Positions 26,177-35,691 are shown, counted from the stretch's first letter. The stretch: DNA of 64,000 nt from Rubripirellula reticaptiva (GCF_007860175.1 NZ_SJPX01000001.1:434001-498000); one strand, 5' to 3'. Translations and numbers: made by a program. Notes: a model not told the origin generated them from the letters alone.

Positions 26177-28219
26177 ATGACACCGATCGACTACTTTGTG
26201 CTGGTCACGTACTTCGCAATCATGATTGGAATCGGATTGTGGGCGATGCGAGGCGTCAAGAACCAAGAAGACTATTTCATGGGTGGGCGCGGCTTTGGCA
26301 AGCTGCTGCAAACATTTGCTGCGTTTGGTGCTGGCACTGGCGCCCACGAACCGGTGACCGTCGGACGCACCGGATGGACCAGCGGACTGAGTGGTGTTTG
26401 GTCGGCGCTGATGTGGCTATTCGTGACGCCGGTCTACTGGATCACGGCGGTGTGGTATCGCCGTATGCGGCACATGACACTCGGAGACTGGTTTGTCGAA
26501 CGGTACGAATCACGAGCACTGGGCGCGGCTTACACGCTGTTCGCGATCGTCTTTTACATGTTCTATTTGTCGACGATGTTTTCTGCGATTGCGAAATTCG
26601 CGGTGCCGCTGTTGGGTGTCGAAACCGGATGGTTTGGCTATGACCTAAAATACACTTTGATCCCCGTGATTGCGTTGGTGGTGATCGGCTACGGAGTGCT
26701 CGGTGGTTTGGCGGCTGCCTACGTGACAGATCTGATCCAAGGCGTCTTCATCATCCTGTTGTCAGTCATGCTGATCCCGTACGGATTGTGGGCGCTCGCG
26801 GCCAAATTCGGTGGCGCAGGCGAAGACAGTTTGATGGACGGTTTTCGAATCATGCACGCACGTGTCTCAGACGATTACTTCAATCTGTTCGCGGGTCCTA
26901 GCAGCGGCGAGTTTCCGATTCAGTACATCTTGTCACTTTCTGTTCTGGCGATGGTTGGCATCGTCGTCCAGCCTCACTTCATCGCCACGGGCGGCGGATC
27001 GGCAAAGACCGAAGACGAAGCTCGTATCGGTTTGGTGACTGGCAATTTCCTAAAACGACTGTGCACCGTTGGCTGGGCACTGACCGCGCTGATCGCGTTA
27101 GCATTGCTCGCCGACAGCCCCGAAATCGCAGGCGATCCGGACAAGGTCTGGGGCGTCGCTGCAAGAGAAATCCTGGGCCCACTCAACATGGGACTCGTCG
27201 GACTGATGTTGGCGTGCTTATTGGCTGCGATGATGAGCTCGGCCGATTGCTACATGATCGTGACATCGGCGCTGGTGGTTCGAAACGTCTATGCACCCTA
27301 CATCAATCCGAATGCGGACGAAAAGAAGTACGTCCTCGTTGGTCGATTGACAGGCTTGATCATCATCATCGGTGCGTCCGTGGTGGCGCTGCGTTTTTCC
27401 GATGTGTTTGGCCAATTCAAGATGGCGATGGAGTTGCCGATTCTATTCGCCGCTCCGTTTTGGGTGGGCATGTATTGGCGACGGGCAACGCGAACGGCGG
27501 TTTGGGCAACGATGGCTTTTTCGATCCTGTTCTTTTTTGTGCTGCCGCCGATCGTCCCAAACCTAATGCCAAGCTTGGCACAACAAGAATCACTTGCCGC
27601 GACAACCGAGGTAGTCCGGACGACGATTCGTCGAAAAGCCACTGAATCCGACGTTGCCCGCCACGAAGCGTTCATCGCAGCCAAAAAATCTATCGAAGAA
27701 TCCGGTGGCGACATCACTGTCCTTGGTTCAGAACCTGCCAACGCGAGCGTTGGCCAACCCATCACAGTAGTCTCCCAAACGGGCGGCAAATCCATTTTCT
27801 GGACCGACAGTGGCTCGCTAAATCTCGACTTTCTGGTCTACGACGCGATCGGAATTGATTTATCGGGTGCCTCCAAAGCGACGCTGGAAACGTTGCGTTT
27901 GCCGTCGCGAGTACTATTACCGTTTGCGATCTTGGTGTTAGTCAGCTTGGTGACGCGGCGAGGAACCGACCAGACTCTGCACCGATACTTTGCCAAGATG
28001 AATACGCCGGTGCTTGCCGACCCGATCGCCGATCGCGAGCGACTCGAAGCGGCCTACGCGGGTGAGCAATCGATTCGCAAAGTTTTCCCCAACAGCGATC
28101 TAGAATTTACCTGGCCGACGATCAAGGACGTGATTGGATTCACTGCCTGCTGCGGCATTTGCGCCATCATCATCGGACTGCTCGTTTGGTTGGCCAGCAT
28201 CGGTGCAACAACCGTTTAA
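26177..28219 (+). CDS. sodium:solute symporter (SSS family)
   Basis: A 680-residue integral membrane protein with about 13 helices. Opening helix IDYFVLVTYFAIMIGIGLWA is followed by EDYFMGGRGFGKL, a classic SSF family motif, and FGAGTGAHEP. Later segments include GVLGGLAAAYVTDLIQG and FKMAMELPILFAAPFWVGMYW. It is longer than usual (about 500 residues), with a soluble insert near residues 460-545 between helices (TTEVVRTTIRRKATESDV). It imports an organic solute with Na+; no substrate-specific residues recognised. Starts at ATG, divergent from the ABC exporter. Followed by an SGNH hydrolase about 110 bases later. Confidence 0.92.
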   Translation: MTPIDYFVLVTYFAIMIGIGLWAMRGVKNQEDYFMGGRGFGKLLQTFAAFGAGTGAHEPVTVGRTGWTSGLSGVWSALMWLFVTPVYWITAVWYRRMRHMTLGDWFVERYESRALGAAYTLFAIVFYMFYLSTMFSAIAKFAVPLLGVETGWFGYDLKYTLIPVIALVVIGYGVLGGLAAAYVTDLIQGVFIILLSVMLIPYGLWALAAKFGGAGEDSLMDGFRIMHARVSDDYFNLFAGPSSGEFPIQYILSLSVLAMVGIVVQPHFIATGGGSAKTEDEARIGLVTGNFLKRLCTVGWALTALIALALLADSPEIAGDPDKVWGVAAREILGPLNMGLVGLMLACLLAAMMSSADCYMIVTSALVVRNVYAPYINPNADEKKYVLVGRLTGLIIIIGASVVALRFSDVFGQFKMAMELPILFAAPFWVGMYWRRATRTAVWATMAFSILFFFVLPPIVPNLMPSLAQQESLAATTEVVRTTIRRKATESDVARHEAFIAAKKSIEESGGDITVLGSEPANASVGQPITVVSQTGGKSIFWTDSGSLNLDFLVYDAIGIDLSGASKATLETLRLPSRVLLPFAILVLVSLVTRRGTDQTLHRYFAKMNTPVLADPIADRERLEAAYAGEQSIRKVFPNSDLEFTWPTIKDVIGFTACCGICAIIIGLLVWLASIGATTV

Positions 28220-28329
28220 AACATCTTTATTCGTACTGGCAGGCGAAGGCCCGACGGCATTTCCGATCGGCAATCTTTTGGCCAACCATTTCTGTTCAAC
28301 GCTTTTTCTCACTCACCCAAGGTCTCGCC

Positions 28330-29232
28330 ATGCGTTCCGCTCTCATTTGTTTCTTCGCCCTGTTCGCGACCTTGGCCATCGCCGATTCGCCTTCGTTTCC
28401 ACTCGCTGCACAACGCATTCTGGTTCTTGGTGACTCGATAACGTATTCCGGGCACTACATTGACGTGATCGACGCGACGGTGCATGCCAACGGTTACTCG
28501 CCCGAGATCATCAACTTGGGATTGCCCAGCGAAACCTGCAACGGATTGACGGAACCCGACCACCCCTTCCCACGCCCCAACGTTCAAGAACGTATCGATC
28601 GAGCACTCGCAAAGATCAAGCCGGACGTTGTCGTGGCTTGCTACGGAATGAACGATGGCATCTATCATCCGTTCAGCGAAGACCGTTTCGAGGCCTACAA
28701 AAGAGGCATCGGCCAAATCATCGACAAGGTTCACGCCAGCGGCGCCAAGCTGGTCTTGCTGACGCCGCCACCTTTTGATGCGGTGCCAGTTCGTGCCAAA
28801 GGAAAACTTGCACCGATCACCGCCGACGAGTTTGGCTTCAAGACGGTCTACGAGAACTACGACCATGAGGTCATCAAGAAATACGCCGAATGGATCATGC
28901 AGCAATCTGACCGCGTTGAAATGGTGATCGACTTACACAGCCCGATCACGTCGTATCTAGAAGCCAATCGGGCTATCGACCCTAATTACACGGTCGCCCC
29001 CGATGGAGTCCACGCGTCGACCGAAGGTCACCAAATCATCGCCGACGCGATCCTGGATGCCTGGGGGCTAGCGGATCGTGAAACGGCGGACGAGACAGAC
29101 GTCAAAAACAGAGCCAAGCGTCAAGCAATCATGAAGGCAGCTTGGTTGACCGAGGTCGGCCATGATCGCCCCGGCATCAAAGCCGGCCTGCCAATCGCCG
29201 AAGCACAAAAACAGGCGGATCAGATCAAGTGA
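28330..29232 (+). CDS. secreted SGNH/GDSL hydrolase
   Basis: A 300-residue esterase-type protein with a short signal peptide (RSALICFFALFATLAIADS). The SGNH blocks are visible: block I VLGDSITYS with catalytic Ser at about residue 36, block III YGMND, and block V DGVHASTEGH with the Asp-His pair. Long planctomycete members are sometimes linked to sulfatase or polysaccharide operons as acyl or acetyl esterases. The upstream in-frame ORF start at 28159 overlaps the symporter and is rejected in favour of the ATG at 28330. Same direction as the symporter, so co-transcription is possible. Confidence 0.88.
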   Translation: MRSALICFFALFATLAIADSPSFPLAAQRILVLGDSITYSGHYIDVIDATVHANGYSPEIINLGLPSETCNGLTEPDHPFPRPNVQERIDRALAKIKPDVVVACYGMNDGIYHPFSEDRFEAYKRGIGQIIDKVHASGAKLVLLTPPPFDAVPVRAKGKLAPITADEFGFKTVYENYDHEVIKKYAEWIMQQSDRVEMVIDLHSPITSYLEANRAIDPNYTVAPDGVHASTEGHQIIADAILDAWGLADRETADETDVKNRAKRQAIMKAAWLTEVGHDRPGIKAGLPIAEAQKQADQIK

Positions 29233-29283
29233 TTTTTTCCAGTGCCACCGCGACGTCAGTGCCCATCGAAACTCTTGAGGACG

Positions 29284-30141
29284 TTACGAACTAGCGCTGC
29301 GGTAACTCAGCAGCGCCCGCCGGAATACCCATCGGCTAACAACGAGGCTCAAGACCGTTGCGACCAAGGCCCAGGCCAGCAACATCCATTCTTCGTTTGT
29401 TCTAGGACTGATCGGCTTTGCGATCAAACGCGCTGGTACGTTGACGACCAACAACACGGGAATCACAAACGTGAAGAACCCATACATCGGCGTCCCCCAT
29501 CCACGGTTGTACATTTCCATCGGATAGCGACTGAAGTTGGTGATGTAGAACCAAAAATTGTAGAGCGTCTGGTTTCGTCCTAACCAAATACTCGTTGCAC
29601 TTAAACAGATCATCAAGCTGTACATCATCGCGACACCGCAACCTAAAAAAATGACGTACAACACCAACGACAATACTGTCGGAACCATCGGATCAATCTC
29701 TCGGGTCGCCAACTGGTAAAGCGAAACGCCTGCGATCAACAGGCCCGCAAAGAAGTTCGAAAGTGCACTCCAGTCGATTCGCCGAAACGAGATCAAAAAC
29801 TGCGTATCGATCGGTTTCAAAAGTGCAAAGTCCAAACCGCCCGTACGAATCAGCTCGCTGAATTCTTCGGCATTGGGCATGAAGAATGCCTGGACCAGAC
29901 TGTTGATGAACCAAGTCGTGGCAATGAACAAAAAGAACTTTGGTTCATCCCAACCGCTGTCTTGGCCAATCGTTTTGGTGTGCTGAAACAGGATCAAATA
30001 GAACCCGACGTTCATCGCTGTCCATCCGATACTGCTGACGCACTGCAGTACAAAGTTAGTCCGAAACGTCATGTCGCGAACCATGCTGTTGCGAGCGAAC
30101 GTTAAAAAGACTTTCCGATAGCTGGGGTTTACGTTGCTCAA
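29284..30141 (-). CDS. ABC-2 type permease, second of a pair
   Basis: A 285-residue six-helix permease starting at TTG 30141. The ribosome site GGAGG (30150-30154) lies inside the last codons of the upstream gene, 8 bases ahead, and the TTG is 4 bases past that gene's TGA. An open frame to 30444 is an overlap artefact. Features include MVRDMTFRTNFVLQCVSS, FFLFIATTWFINSLVQAFF and a cytosolic elbow FSELIRTGGLDFALLKPID. The ABC2_membrane_6 family (DUF990-like) exports polysaccharide-like or small molecules with a separate ATPase. No ATPase gene is adjacent. Translational coupling to its partner is likely. Confidence 0.88.
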   Translation of the reverse strand: MSNVNPSYRKVFLTFARNSMVRDMTFRTNFVLQCVSSIGWTAMNVGFYLILFQHTKTIGQDSGWDEPKFFLFIATTWFINSLVQAFFMPNAEEFSELIRTGGLDFALLKPIDTQFLISFRRIDWSALSNFFAGLLIAGVSLYQLATREIDPMVPTVLSLVLYVIFLGCGVAMMYSLMICLSATSIWLGRNQTLYNFWFYITNFSRYPMEMYNRGWGTPMYGFFTFVIPVLLVVNVPARLIAKPISPRTNEEWMLLAWALVATVLSLVVSRWVFRRALLSYRSASS

Positions 30142-30145
30142 CCGA

Positions 30146-31024
30146 TCAGCCTCCGTATCCGCTGTAACGTCGGATGCCACGCACATAGGCAACCCGACAA
30201 ATGATGATGAAGAACGCCAACCAAGCCGCCTCGATGGCCAATTCCATCGGCAACTCGTCTTCGGGAATTTTCCCCAAGAAAACAGCCGCCGGAAAATACG
30301 CCAAGTACTTGAATGGCAAAAAATTGACGAATGACTCAATCCCGGGCGGCAACATCGAGAGCGGAAACATGTGCCCCGACAAAAAGAAGCTGAACAACAT
30401 GTAGACAAACAACAGCGACGAGACTTCCAAGAACCAGAAACCAATCATCCCGATCGCGGCTTCCAGGAAGAAGCCAATCAGGAATCCCATCACCAGCGAA
30501 CCAGCAAACGCGACAACGATCGCCGGCGAAGGCCATCCGGCCACGAAGTAACTGCGGCATAGATAAAACACCAACGCAAACGGCAACGTGGCAACGGCAT
30601 AGTACGCCAACTTGTGGGCGATCCGTGTCAGCAACAAGAATCCGATCAGATCGATCGGCTGGATCAGATACCGTTTGATCTCGCCTTCGCGGATCTCTTT
30701 GGCGATTCCCGACGCGAGTCCTGGCATGCTTGAAAAAGCACGGCTGATCATCGTCAACAAGTAGTACGCCACGATCTCGCGAAATCCGAAACCGCCAATC
30801 GATGCCGCGTCTTCACCTTCGGCTTCACCGATTGAATCAAAGACGGCGTACCACAAAAAGATCTGAGTAATGATTGGCAGAAACCGCATCAACGTGCCGA
30901 GCGCAAAGTCACCGCGATAGACCAGACGCTCACCTAGCGCTGTTGAGAGTATCGTTCGCCAAAGCGAAAGACGCTGCTGCACCCCAAATCGCTGCGGAAC
31001 AGATGCAATGGCAGAAAACAGCAT
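30146..31024 (-). CDS. ABC-2 type permease, first of a pair
   Basis: A 292-residue permease of the same ABC2_membrane_6 type as its downstream neighbour, with the characteristic REGEIKRYLIQPIDLIGFLLLTRIAHK cytosolic segment near the middle and six hydrophobic helices. Ends GYGG just before the TTG of the second permease. In characterised systems a third gene encodes the ATPase; here it would be encoded elsewhere. The region upstream (31025-31298) is untranslated and should carry the promoter. Confidence 0.88.
   Translation of the reverse strand: MLFSAIASVPQRFGVQQRLSLWRTILSTALGERLVYRGDFALGTLMRFLPIITQIFLWYAVFDSIGEAEGEDAASIGGFGFREIVAYYLLTMISRAFSSMPGLASGIAKEIREGEIKRYLIQPIDLIGFLLLTRIAHKLAYYAVATLPFALVFYLCRSYFVAGWPSPAIVVAFAGSLVMGFLIGFFLEAAIGMIGFWFLEVSSLLFVYMLFSFFLSGHMFPLSMLPPGIESFVNFLPFKYLAYFPAAVFLGKIPEDELPMELAIEAAWLAFFIIICRVAYVRGIRRYSGYGG
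30150..30154 (-). promoter_or_regulatory. ribosome binding site inside upstream gene, deciding a TTG start
   Basis: GGAGG on the minus strand is part of the last codons of the first ABC-2 permease (GGA TAC GGA GGC TGA). It sits 8 bases before the TTG of the second permease. This supports TTG at 30141 and tight translational coupling. Confidence 0.75.
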
Positions 31025-31298
31025 GGCAAGAAGAATGAAGGTTAGAAAGGTGCGCTACAATGTTGTCAACGATACGCTGTTGATACTCGTTTGCCGACCT
31101 TTATGCGATCCCCAACCAGGCCTCCTTCGCACACAGAGTGGCTCCACCCAAGCAACAAATCACGTCTGCATCAGATAAACTGAGGGTTCGACGCGTGACG
31201 AACAAACGCCGCCAAGCAAGGTCTCACGCGACCGTTTCCCATCTGTGTCGTCCTGAATCGCGGCGCATTCCCCGCCCTACCCTCCGAAGAAACTCACC

Positions 31299-32204
31299 AT
31301 GAAATTCAATTTGGCTTCTATCCGCATTCTGTTTTTTTGTCTGTGCATGGCGTCCGTTGGAACAGCCGCCGAACCAGTGACGCTGCGGCTTTGGGCGAAC
31401 GGTGCTCCCGATGTCACCGCCGACCAGGATGGCGATACGCCTGACTTGATCATCACCAAAGTCGAATCCGACGTGCCGACGGCGGGCGTGATCATTTTAC
31501 CGGGCGGCGGCTATGGCGGTCATGCGATGGACCACGAGGGGCATCAGTTCGCCGCTTGGTTCGAATCGCTTGGCGTGTCATCGGCAATTTGCACCTACCG
31601 GCTTCGCGGCAAAGGAAACGACGGCAAGGGATACGGTCACCCAGCGCCGATGCTGGACGCCCAGCGGGCCATTCAAACCATGCGAACCAACGCACAGCAG
31701 TGGAACATCGACCCGAACCGTATCGGAGTGATTGGATTCTCGGCCGGCGGGCATTTGTGCTCGACAGTATCCACGCAATTCCATGACGCGAATGCCGATG
31801 CGAACGATCCCATTGACCGAGTGTCCTCGCGTCCCGACTTTTCCATTTTGTGCTATCCGGTGATCACGATGGATCCGTCATTCACCCACGGCGGAAGCCG
31901 CCGAAACTTGCTAGGCAAAAATCCTGACTCCGATCTGGCCAAGTCATTGTCCAACGAGACTCGCGTGACCTCGCAAACGCCACCGACGTTCCTGTTTCAC
32001 ACGGTCGAAGACAAAGCCGTTCCGGTCCAGAATAGTCTGCGATACTTTGACGCCCTGATCGAGCATGGCGTAGCATCGGAGCTACACGTCTTTCCGCACG
32101 GCCACCACGGATTGGGGCTAGCCGCCAACACACCAGGCGCGTCCCAGTGGCCAACACTTTGTGAAAATTGGCTTCGAGAATTGGGTGTAGTTACCGTCAA
32201 GTAG
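31299..32204 (+). CDS. secreted alpha/beta hydrolase (acetyl-esterase/BD-FAE-like)
   Basis: A 301-residue protein with signal peptide (SIRILFFCLCMASVGTAAE). The oxyanion motif ILPGGGYGGH is at about 66-75, the nucleophile elbow IGFSAGG has Ser at about 148, and a catalytic His is in VFPHGHHGLG near residue 267. The LWANGAPD start of the mature domain is a common signature of planctomycete endo-1,4-beta-xylanase or acetylesterase-like hydrolases. Likely removes acetyl or other ester groups from polysaccharides outside the cytoplasm. Monocistronic. Ends 27 bases from the convergent fliO stop. Confidence 0.88.
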   Translation: MKFNLASIRILFFCLCMASVGTAAEPVTLRLWANGAPDVTADQDGDTPDLIITKVESDVPTAGVIILPGGGYGGHAMDHEGHQFAAWFESLGVSSAICTYRLRGKGNDGKGYGHPAPMLDAQRAIQTMRTNAQQWNIDPNRIGVIGFSAGGHLCSTVSTQFHDANADANDPIDRVSSRPDFSILCYPVITMDPSFTHGGSRRNLLGKNPDSDLAKSLSNETRVTSQTPPTFLFHTVEDKAVPVQNSLRYFDALIEHGVASELHVFPHGHHGLGLAANTPGASQWPTLCENWLRELGVVTVK

Positions 32205-32230
32205 TCCGGCGGCCGCATCGCGACGAGACG

Positions 32231-32953
32231 CTATGCGGTTGTCGAAAACAAACGGCCTCGCGAACGAGGCGTTTCAGCCGCAGGCGTTTGGAACGACTGC
32301 GGCTCGCTGGTAAAACCTGGTGTGGCAGGTTCTTTTTCGATCGACTGCAAGGTGCTGGCAAAGTTGCGTTTGGAATCGCCCAAACACGCAGCCGTCAATC
32401 GGCGAACTTCCTCGGGATCGGTAATTTCCGATAGCTGACGGACTTCGGTGGCCGTTTGCGACAGCACCAAAATTCGGCTGCCACATCGAATCATGGTCAA
32501 GCGAGTCCGCGCGTCGATCGGCGAACTTCCAAGATGTTCGACAACGTCACGAGGAATCGCGCCCGGCGCGATCGAACGCGACCCGAACTTCCGAGTCAAC
32601 CAAACCATTGCGGCGAACAACCCCAGCACAACGGCCAGACTCGACGTCACGGTCACCGCAGGAATGGCAAAATGATTCTTGGGCTCGTCAGCCGATTCGC
32701 CCTCCGCTTTGGTCAATTCCGATTGCGGATGGAACGCGGGAAACTTGGTGGGCTTTCCATCGAGCATTCGCGTTGGCGGATCAGCTGAAATTGGCCCTCT
32801 GGTCGAGCCAGAGTTTGAAACAGTCATCGCGCTGCCACGAGCGTAGACCGATGCGGTCCCCATTTCCTGGGCACTGACTGTCCGATGGCTGATCCCGATC
32901 GAAATCGCGACCAGCAGAAACAGCAACGGAAATCGAGAGGAATTAGACATCAT
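32231..32953 (-). CDS. fliO: FliO-like flagellar biosynthesis protein
   Basis: A 240-residue protein with two consecutive ATGs at 32953/32950. It has a signal or anchor at the N-terminus (RFPLLFLLVAISIGIS), a periplasmic Ser/Pro-rich stretch, a second hydrophobic helix (VTSSLAVVLGLFAAMVWL) and a cytosolic domain with VVEHLGSSPIDARTRLTMIRCGSRILVLSQ, matching the FliO pattern. FliO helps assemble FliP in the export gate. The usual partners fliP/Q/R are not here. Last gene of the leftward flagellar operon. Identification rests on operon position plus the domain pattern; the family is fast-evolving. Confidence 0.78.
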   Translation of the reverse strand: MMSNSSRFPLLFLLVAISIGISHRTVSAQEMGTASVYARGSAMTVSNSGSTRGPISADPPTRMLDGKPTKFPAFHPQSELTKAEGESADEPKNHFAIPAVTVTSSLAVVLGLFAAMVWLTRKFGSRSIAPGAIPRDVVEHLGSSPIDARTRLTMIRCGSRILVLSQTATEVRQLSEITDPEEVRRLTAACLGDSKRNFASTLQSIEKEPATPGFTSEPQSFQTPAAETPRSRGRLFSTTA

Positions 32954-33004
32954 GGACACGACTGGGTAGAGGCACAACGTCGGTCAAGAACGCGAGATTT
33001 CGGA

Positions 33005-33505
33005 TCAGGCGCCGACCAGTTCAGTGACTCGTATACAGAAATTGTCGTTCATCACCAAGACTTCTCCGCGAGCGATCAATCGGCCGTTGACAAAGATGTC
33101 GACCGGATCACCCGCTAATTTGTCCAACGCAACCACACTGCCGCTACGAAGCTGAAGAACTTCTTCCAGACGCATTTGCGTGCGGCCAAGCTCAATGCGC
33201 AGATCCATCTCGACTTCGCCGAGCAATTCGATTGGCGCACGTTCAGCCGGTGAAGAATCGGCAGCGAGATCATTGAAACTGAACGGTGACGGCTTGGCTT
33301 CGGTCGAAACATTTCCGCCGACCGCTTCATCGAGCGACTCGGAAGCTTGATTGAGCAGTTTTTCGATATCGTCGGTGTTGAGATGTTTCTTATCGTCGGC
33401 ATCAATGGGTTTGGGCGCATCGGCGACGTCGGCTTTTGCTTCGCTAGCGGTGGGTTCACCAGCTTGGAGTGCGCCGTCTTTAGGCTCGTCGGTCGGATCA
33501 GCCAT
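33005..33505 (-). CDS. fliN: flagellar motor switch protein FliN
   Basis: A 166-residue protein; the ATG at 33505 has GGAAGG 8 bases upstream, better placed than the alternative ATG at 33511. The first ~85 residues are acidic and Ala-rich (disordered), as in many FliN/FliY. The C-terminal SpoA domain has ELLGEVEMDLRIELGRTQMRLEEVLQL and ends GRLIARGEVLVMNDNFCIRVTE, the FliN signature. Part of the C-ring controlling rotor switching and export. FliM, its normal partner encoded beside it, is not found in this window. Confidence 0.93.
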   Translation of the reverse strand: MADPTDEPKDGALQAGEPTASEAKADVADAPKPIDADDKKHLNTDDIEKLLNQASESLDEAVGGNVSTEAKPSPFSFNDLAADSSPAERAPIELLGEVEMDLRIELGRTQMRLEEVLQLRSGSVVALDKLAGDPVDIFVNGRLIARGEVLVMNDNFCIRVTELVGA

Positions 33506-33586
33506 GTTCATACCCTTCCTTGGACGATTGATTCATCGAAAGTGAGGCTGCAGTTTCACGCGTGAAACGGCAGCAATCGACTTCCG

Positions 33587-34150
33587 TTACTGTTCGATCA
33601 GTTGATAGGACTTAAACCCGACGCCTAGCAACAGGTCTTCTTCGAGTAAGTGGTTACATTTCGTCAAAATCCCACGTTCGAGCAAGCCCAAATTGTTTTC
33701 GCCCAGTTCTTCCATCGAGCTGTTTCGAATTTTCATACGAATGACGTTGCGAAGCCGGCCCTCTTTGGTTCCGAACTCTTCTTTCATCGTATCTTCGTTC
33801 TTTTTGCGGATCAGTCCGTACAAATCCAGTTCGACCCGGTAGGTTCGTTCCGTATCGTGCGGGCTGAAGATTTCGCCGTACATTCCCAATTGAAATTCAA
33901 CGACTTTATTCTCGTCGGACGCTTGTTCTTCCGCTTCGACCTCACCTTCTTGGACCGATTTGATCAGCTTTGCTTCGGCCAGAGCGCTAACATCTTCGGC
34001 GCTTGGAACGAAGAAAAAGAACATTGCGGTTTCTAACAAGATCACGACCGCGACGAACGCAATGATCAGCGTTCGGCCACCGCCACCGCTCGCCGGTGCA
34101 CCAGCTTCCGATTCGGTTGCTTCTTCGGTTACGTTTGCTTCATCTGCCAT
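33587..34150 (-). CDS. fliL: flagellar basal-body protein FliL
   Basis: A 187-residue protein: acidic cytosolic N-terminus, one membrane helix (TLIIAFVAVVILLETAMFFFF, about 27-47), then a periplasmic SPFH-like FliL domain with VEFQLGMYGEIFSPHDTERTYRVELDLYGL and a helix LLERGILTKCNHLLEEDLLL. It stabilises the stator in motile bacteria. Its ATG overlaps the motB stop (TAATG), so translation is coupled. Position between motB and fliN is canonical. Confidence 0.9.
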   Translation of the reverse strand: MADEANVTEEATESEAGAPASGGGGRTLIIAFVAVVILLETAMFFFFVPSAEDVSALAEAKLIKSVQEGEVEAEEQASDENKVVEFQLGMYGEIFSPHDTERTYRVELDLYGLIRKKNEDTMKEEFGTKEGRLRNVIRMKIRNSSMEELGENNLGLLERGILTKCNHLLEEDLLLGVGFKSYQLIEQ

Positions 34151-34926
34151 TACTGTTTCTCCTGGCTTGAATCGCCAACTTTGATGGTCGCGGCGTTACG
34201 CTCATCTGCGGTCCCGGCCAAGTCGTCCACGGTCTCATCGAGCATGAAGACTTCGACCCGAGCATTTTTGGAAATCGACTTACCTTGTCCACCGCGACTC
34301 ATCGGTTCGCTATCGGCGGCGGAAGAAATTCGAAATCGGTGCGGGTTGATTCCCGCCTGATTGATCAAGTAACGCTGCACAACTGAAGCTCGTCGGATGC
34401 CCAGCATCACCGCCTCGTCCGATCCCTCGGTACGTGCGGCGAACTCAGCCGAAACGTGACCGCGAACTTCAATTTTTTGTGGTTTGCCGCGCAACTGCGA
34501 GGCGAGGTCTACGAGTACCGCTTCGGCAGATCGGGAGATCGTGTCCGAACCGATTTCGAAAAACACAACCGATCCCACGGCGGTGACTTGCCCTGGACGG
34601 ATAATGCGAACGAGTGGTTCTTCGCCTGTGGGTGCCTTTTCAGGAACACCACCGTTGGCGGTGTCCTTTTTCTTGGCTCGACCGGTCGTTGCCAGCGGCT
34701 TGAATGCGGTACTGCGTGGCCGTGCATCGCCAGGCGCTAGAGCGTCAAGCGTTTTCGCATAGCCGAATTGTTGCTGCATTGAATCGACAAGCGCCTGGTA
34801 CGTTTCCTCTTCCTTGATCTCGCTAAGCGACACCAACATGATGAAGAACGTCAACAACAGACTCATCATGTCGCCGAACGTCACAACCCATTCCGGGATG
34901 CCGATGACATCTTCTTCTTGGTCCAT
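34150..34926 (-). CDS. motB: flagellar stator protein MotB
   Basis: A 258-residue stator subunit. The N-terminal helix contains PEWVVTFGDMMSLLLTFFIML with the proton-accepting Asp at about residue 19. A Lys/Ala-rich plug region is followed by a C-terminal OmpA/peptidoglycan-binding domain (FEIGSDTISRSAEAVL, IEVRGHVSAEF, RRASVVQRYLINQAGI). Anchors MotA to the wall; planctomycetes contain peptidoglycan in the relevant lineages. Stop overlaps the fliL ATG; start lies 3 bases past the motA stop. Confidence 0.95.
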   Translation of the reverse strand: MDQEEDVIGIPEWVVTFGDMMSLLLTFFIMLVSLSEIKEEETYQALVDSMQQQFGYAKTLDALAPGDARPRSTAFKPLATTGRAKKKDTANGGVPEKAPTGEEPLVRIIRPGQVTAVGSVVFFEIGSDTISRSAEAVLVDLASQLRGKPQKIEVRGHVSAEFAARTEGSDEAVMLGIRRASVVQRYLINQAGINPHRFRISSAADSEPMSRGGQGKSISKNARVEVFMLDETVDDLAGTADERNAATIKVGDSSQEKQ

Positions 34927-34929
34927 GAT

Positions 34930-35691
34930 TTACTCGGCTTCGCGTTGTTTAGGAGGCAGGAATGTGCGCAGTTTTTGGTCGATCGCTCGTGGACTTTCGC
35001 CCGACTGGATCGCCATGACTCCACGAATCGCGATTTCAAGACTGATGACTTCGTTGCGGCTGATCAGTCCTAGCTTTTCGGCAAATGGACAACAAACCAC
35101 GTTGGCGACGATAGCGCCGTAGAGCGTCGTGATCAACGCGACCGCCATACCAGCACCGATCCCCGAGGGGTCCGACATGTCTTGAAGCATCATGATCAGC
35201 CCCATCAGAGTCCCGATCATCCCGTAGGCAGGTGCAAACCGGCCAAGTTGGTCCATGATGCCTTTACCTTCGCGGTGGCGACACTGGATTGCCTCGACTT
35301 CGGTCCGCAGCACCTCTTCGACAATCTCAGGCGTGCTGCCGTCGACAGCCATTTGGATGCCGGTTTTTACCAAAGGATTTGAAATATCAGCAACCTTGGA
35401 CTCCAGTGCCAACAATCCGTCGCGACGAGCCGTTTCGGCAAGTTCGACGATCTGCTTGATCAGGGCCAACCGGTCTTCGCCTTTGTTGAGCAAGACCTTC
35501 AACATGATCATCGGCGACTTCAACATGCTGCCCAGCGGGAATGCGATCAGCGCGGCTGCGACTGCACCACCACACACCACCAAGAACGATGGAATGTCAA
35601 TGAACGCAGAAAATGGTGCGTTACCCATTGCAATCGATCCGACGATCAATCCGACGGCAAGCAGCACGCCGACGAGGCTAGCGATATCCAT
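34930..35691 (-). CDS. motA: flagellar stator protein MotA
   Basis: A 253-residue four-helix protein. Opening helix IASLVGVLLAVGLIVGSIAMG, then DIPSFLVVCGGAVAAALIAF, a cytosolic loop with REGKGIMDQLGRFAPAYGMIGTLMGLIMML and a final helix AGMAVALITTLYGAIVANVV. It forms the ion channel with MotB; whether H+ or Na+ is used is not resolved, though the DFG-free MotB helix with FGDMMS looks H+-type. Encoded just upstream of motB. Confidence 0.95.
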   Translation of the reverse strand: MDIASLVGVLLAVGLIVGSIAMGNAPFSAFIDIPSFLVVCGGAVAAALIAFPLGSMLKSPMIMLKVLLNKGEDRLALIKQIVELAETARRDGLLALESKVADISNPLVKTGIQMAVDGSTPEIVEEVLRTEVEAIQCRHREGKGIMDQLGRFAPAYGMIGTLMGLIMMLQDMSDPSGIGAGMAVALITTLYGAIVANVVCCPFAEKLGLISRNEVISLEIAIRGVMAIQSGESPRAIDQKLRTFLPPKQREAE

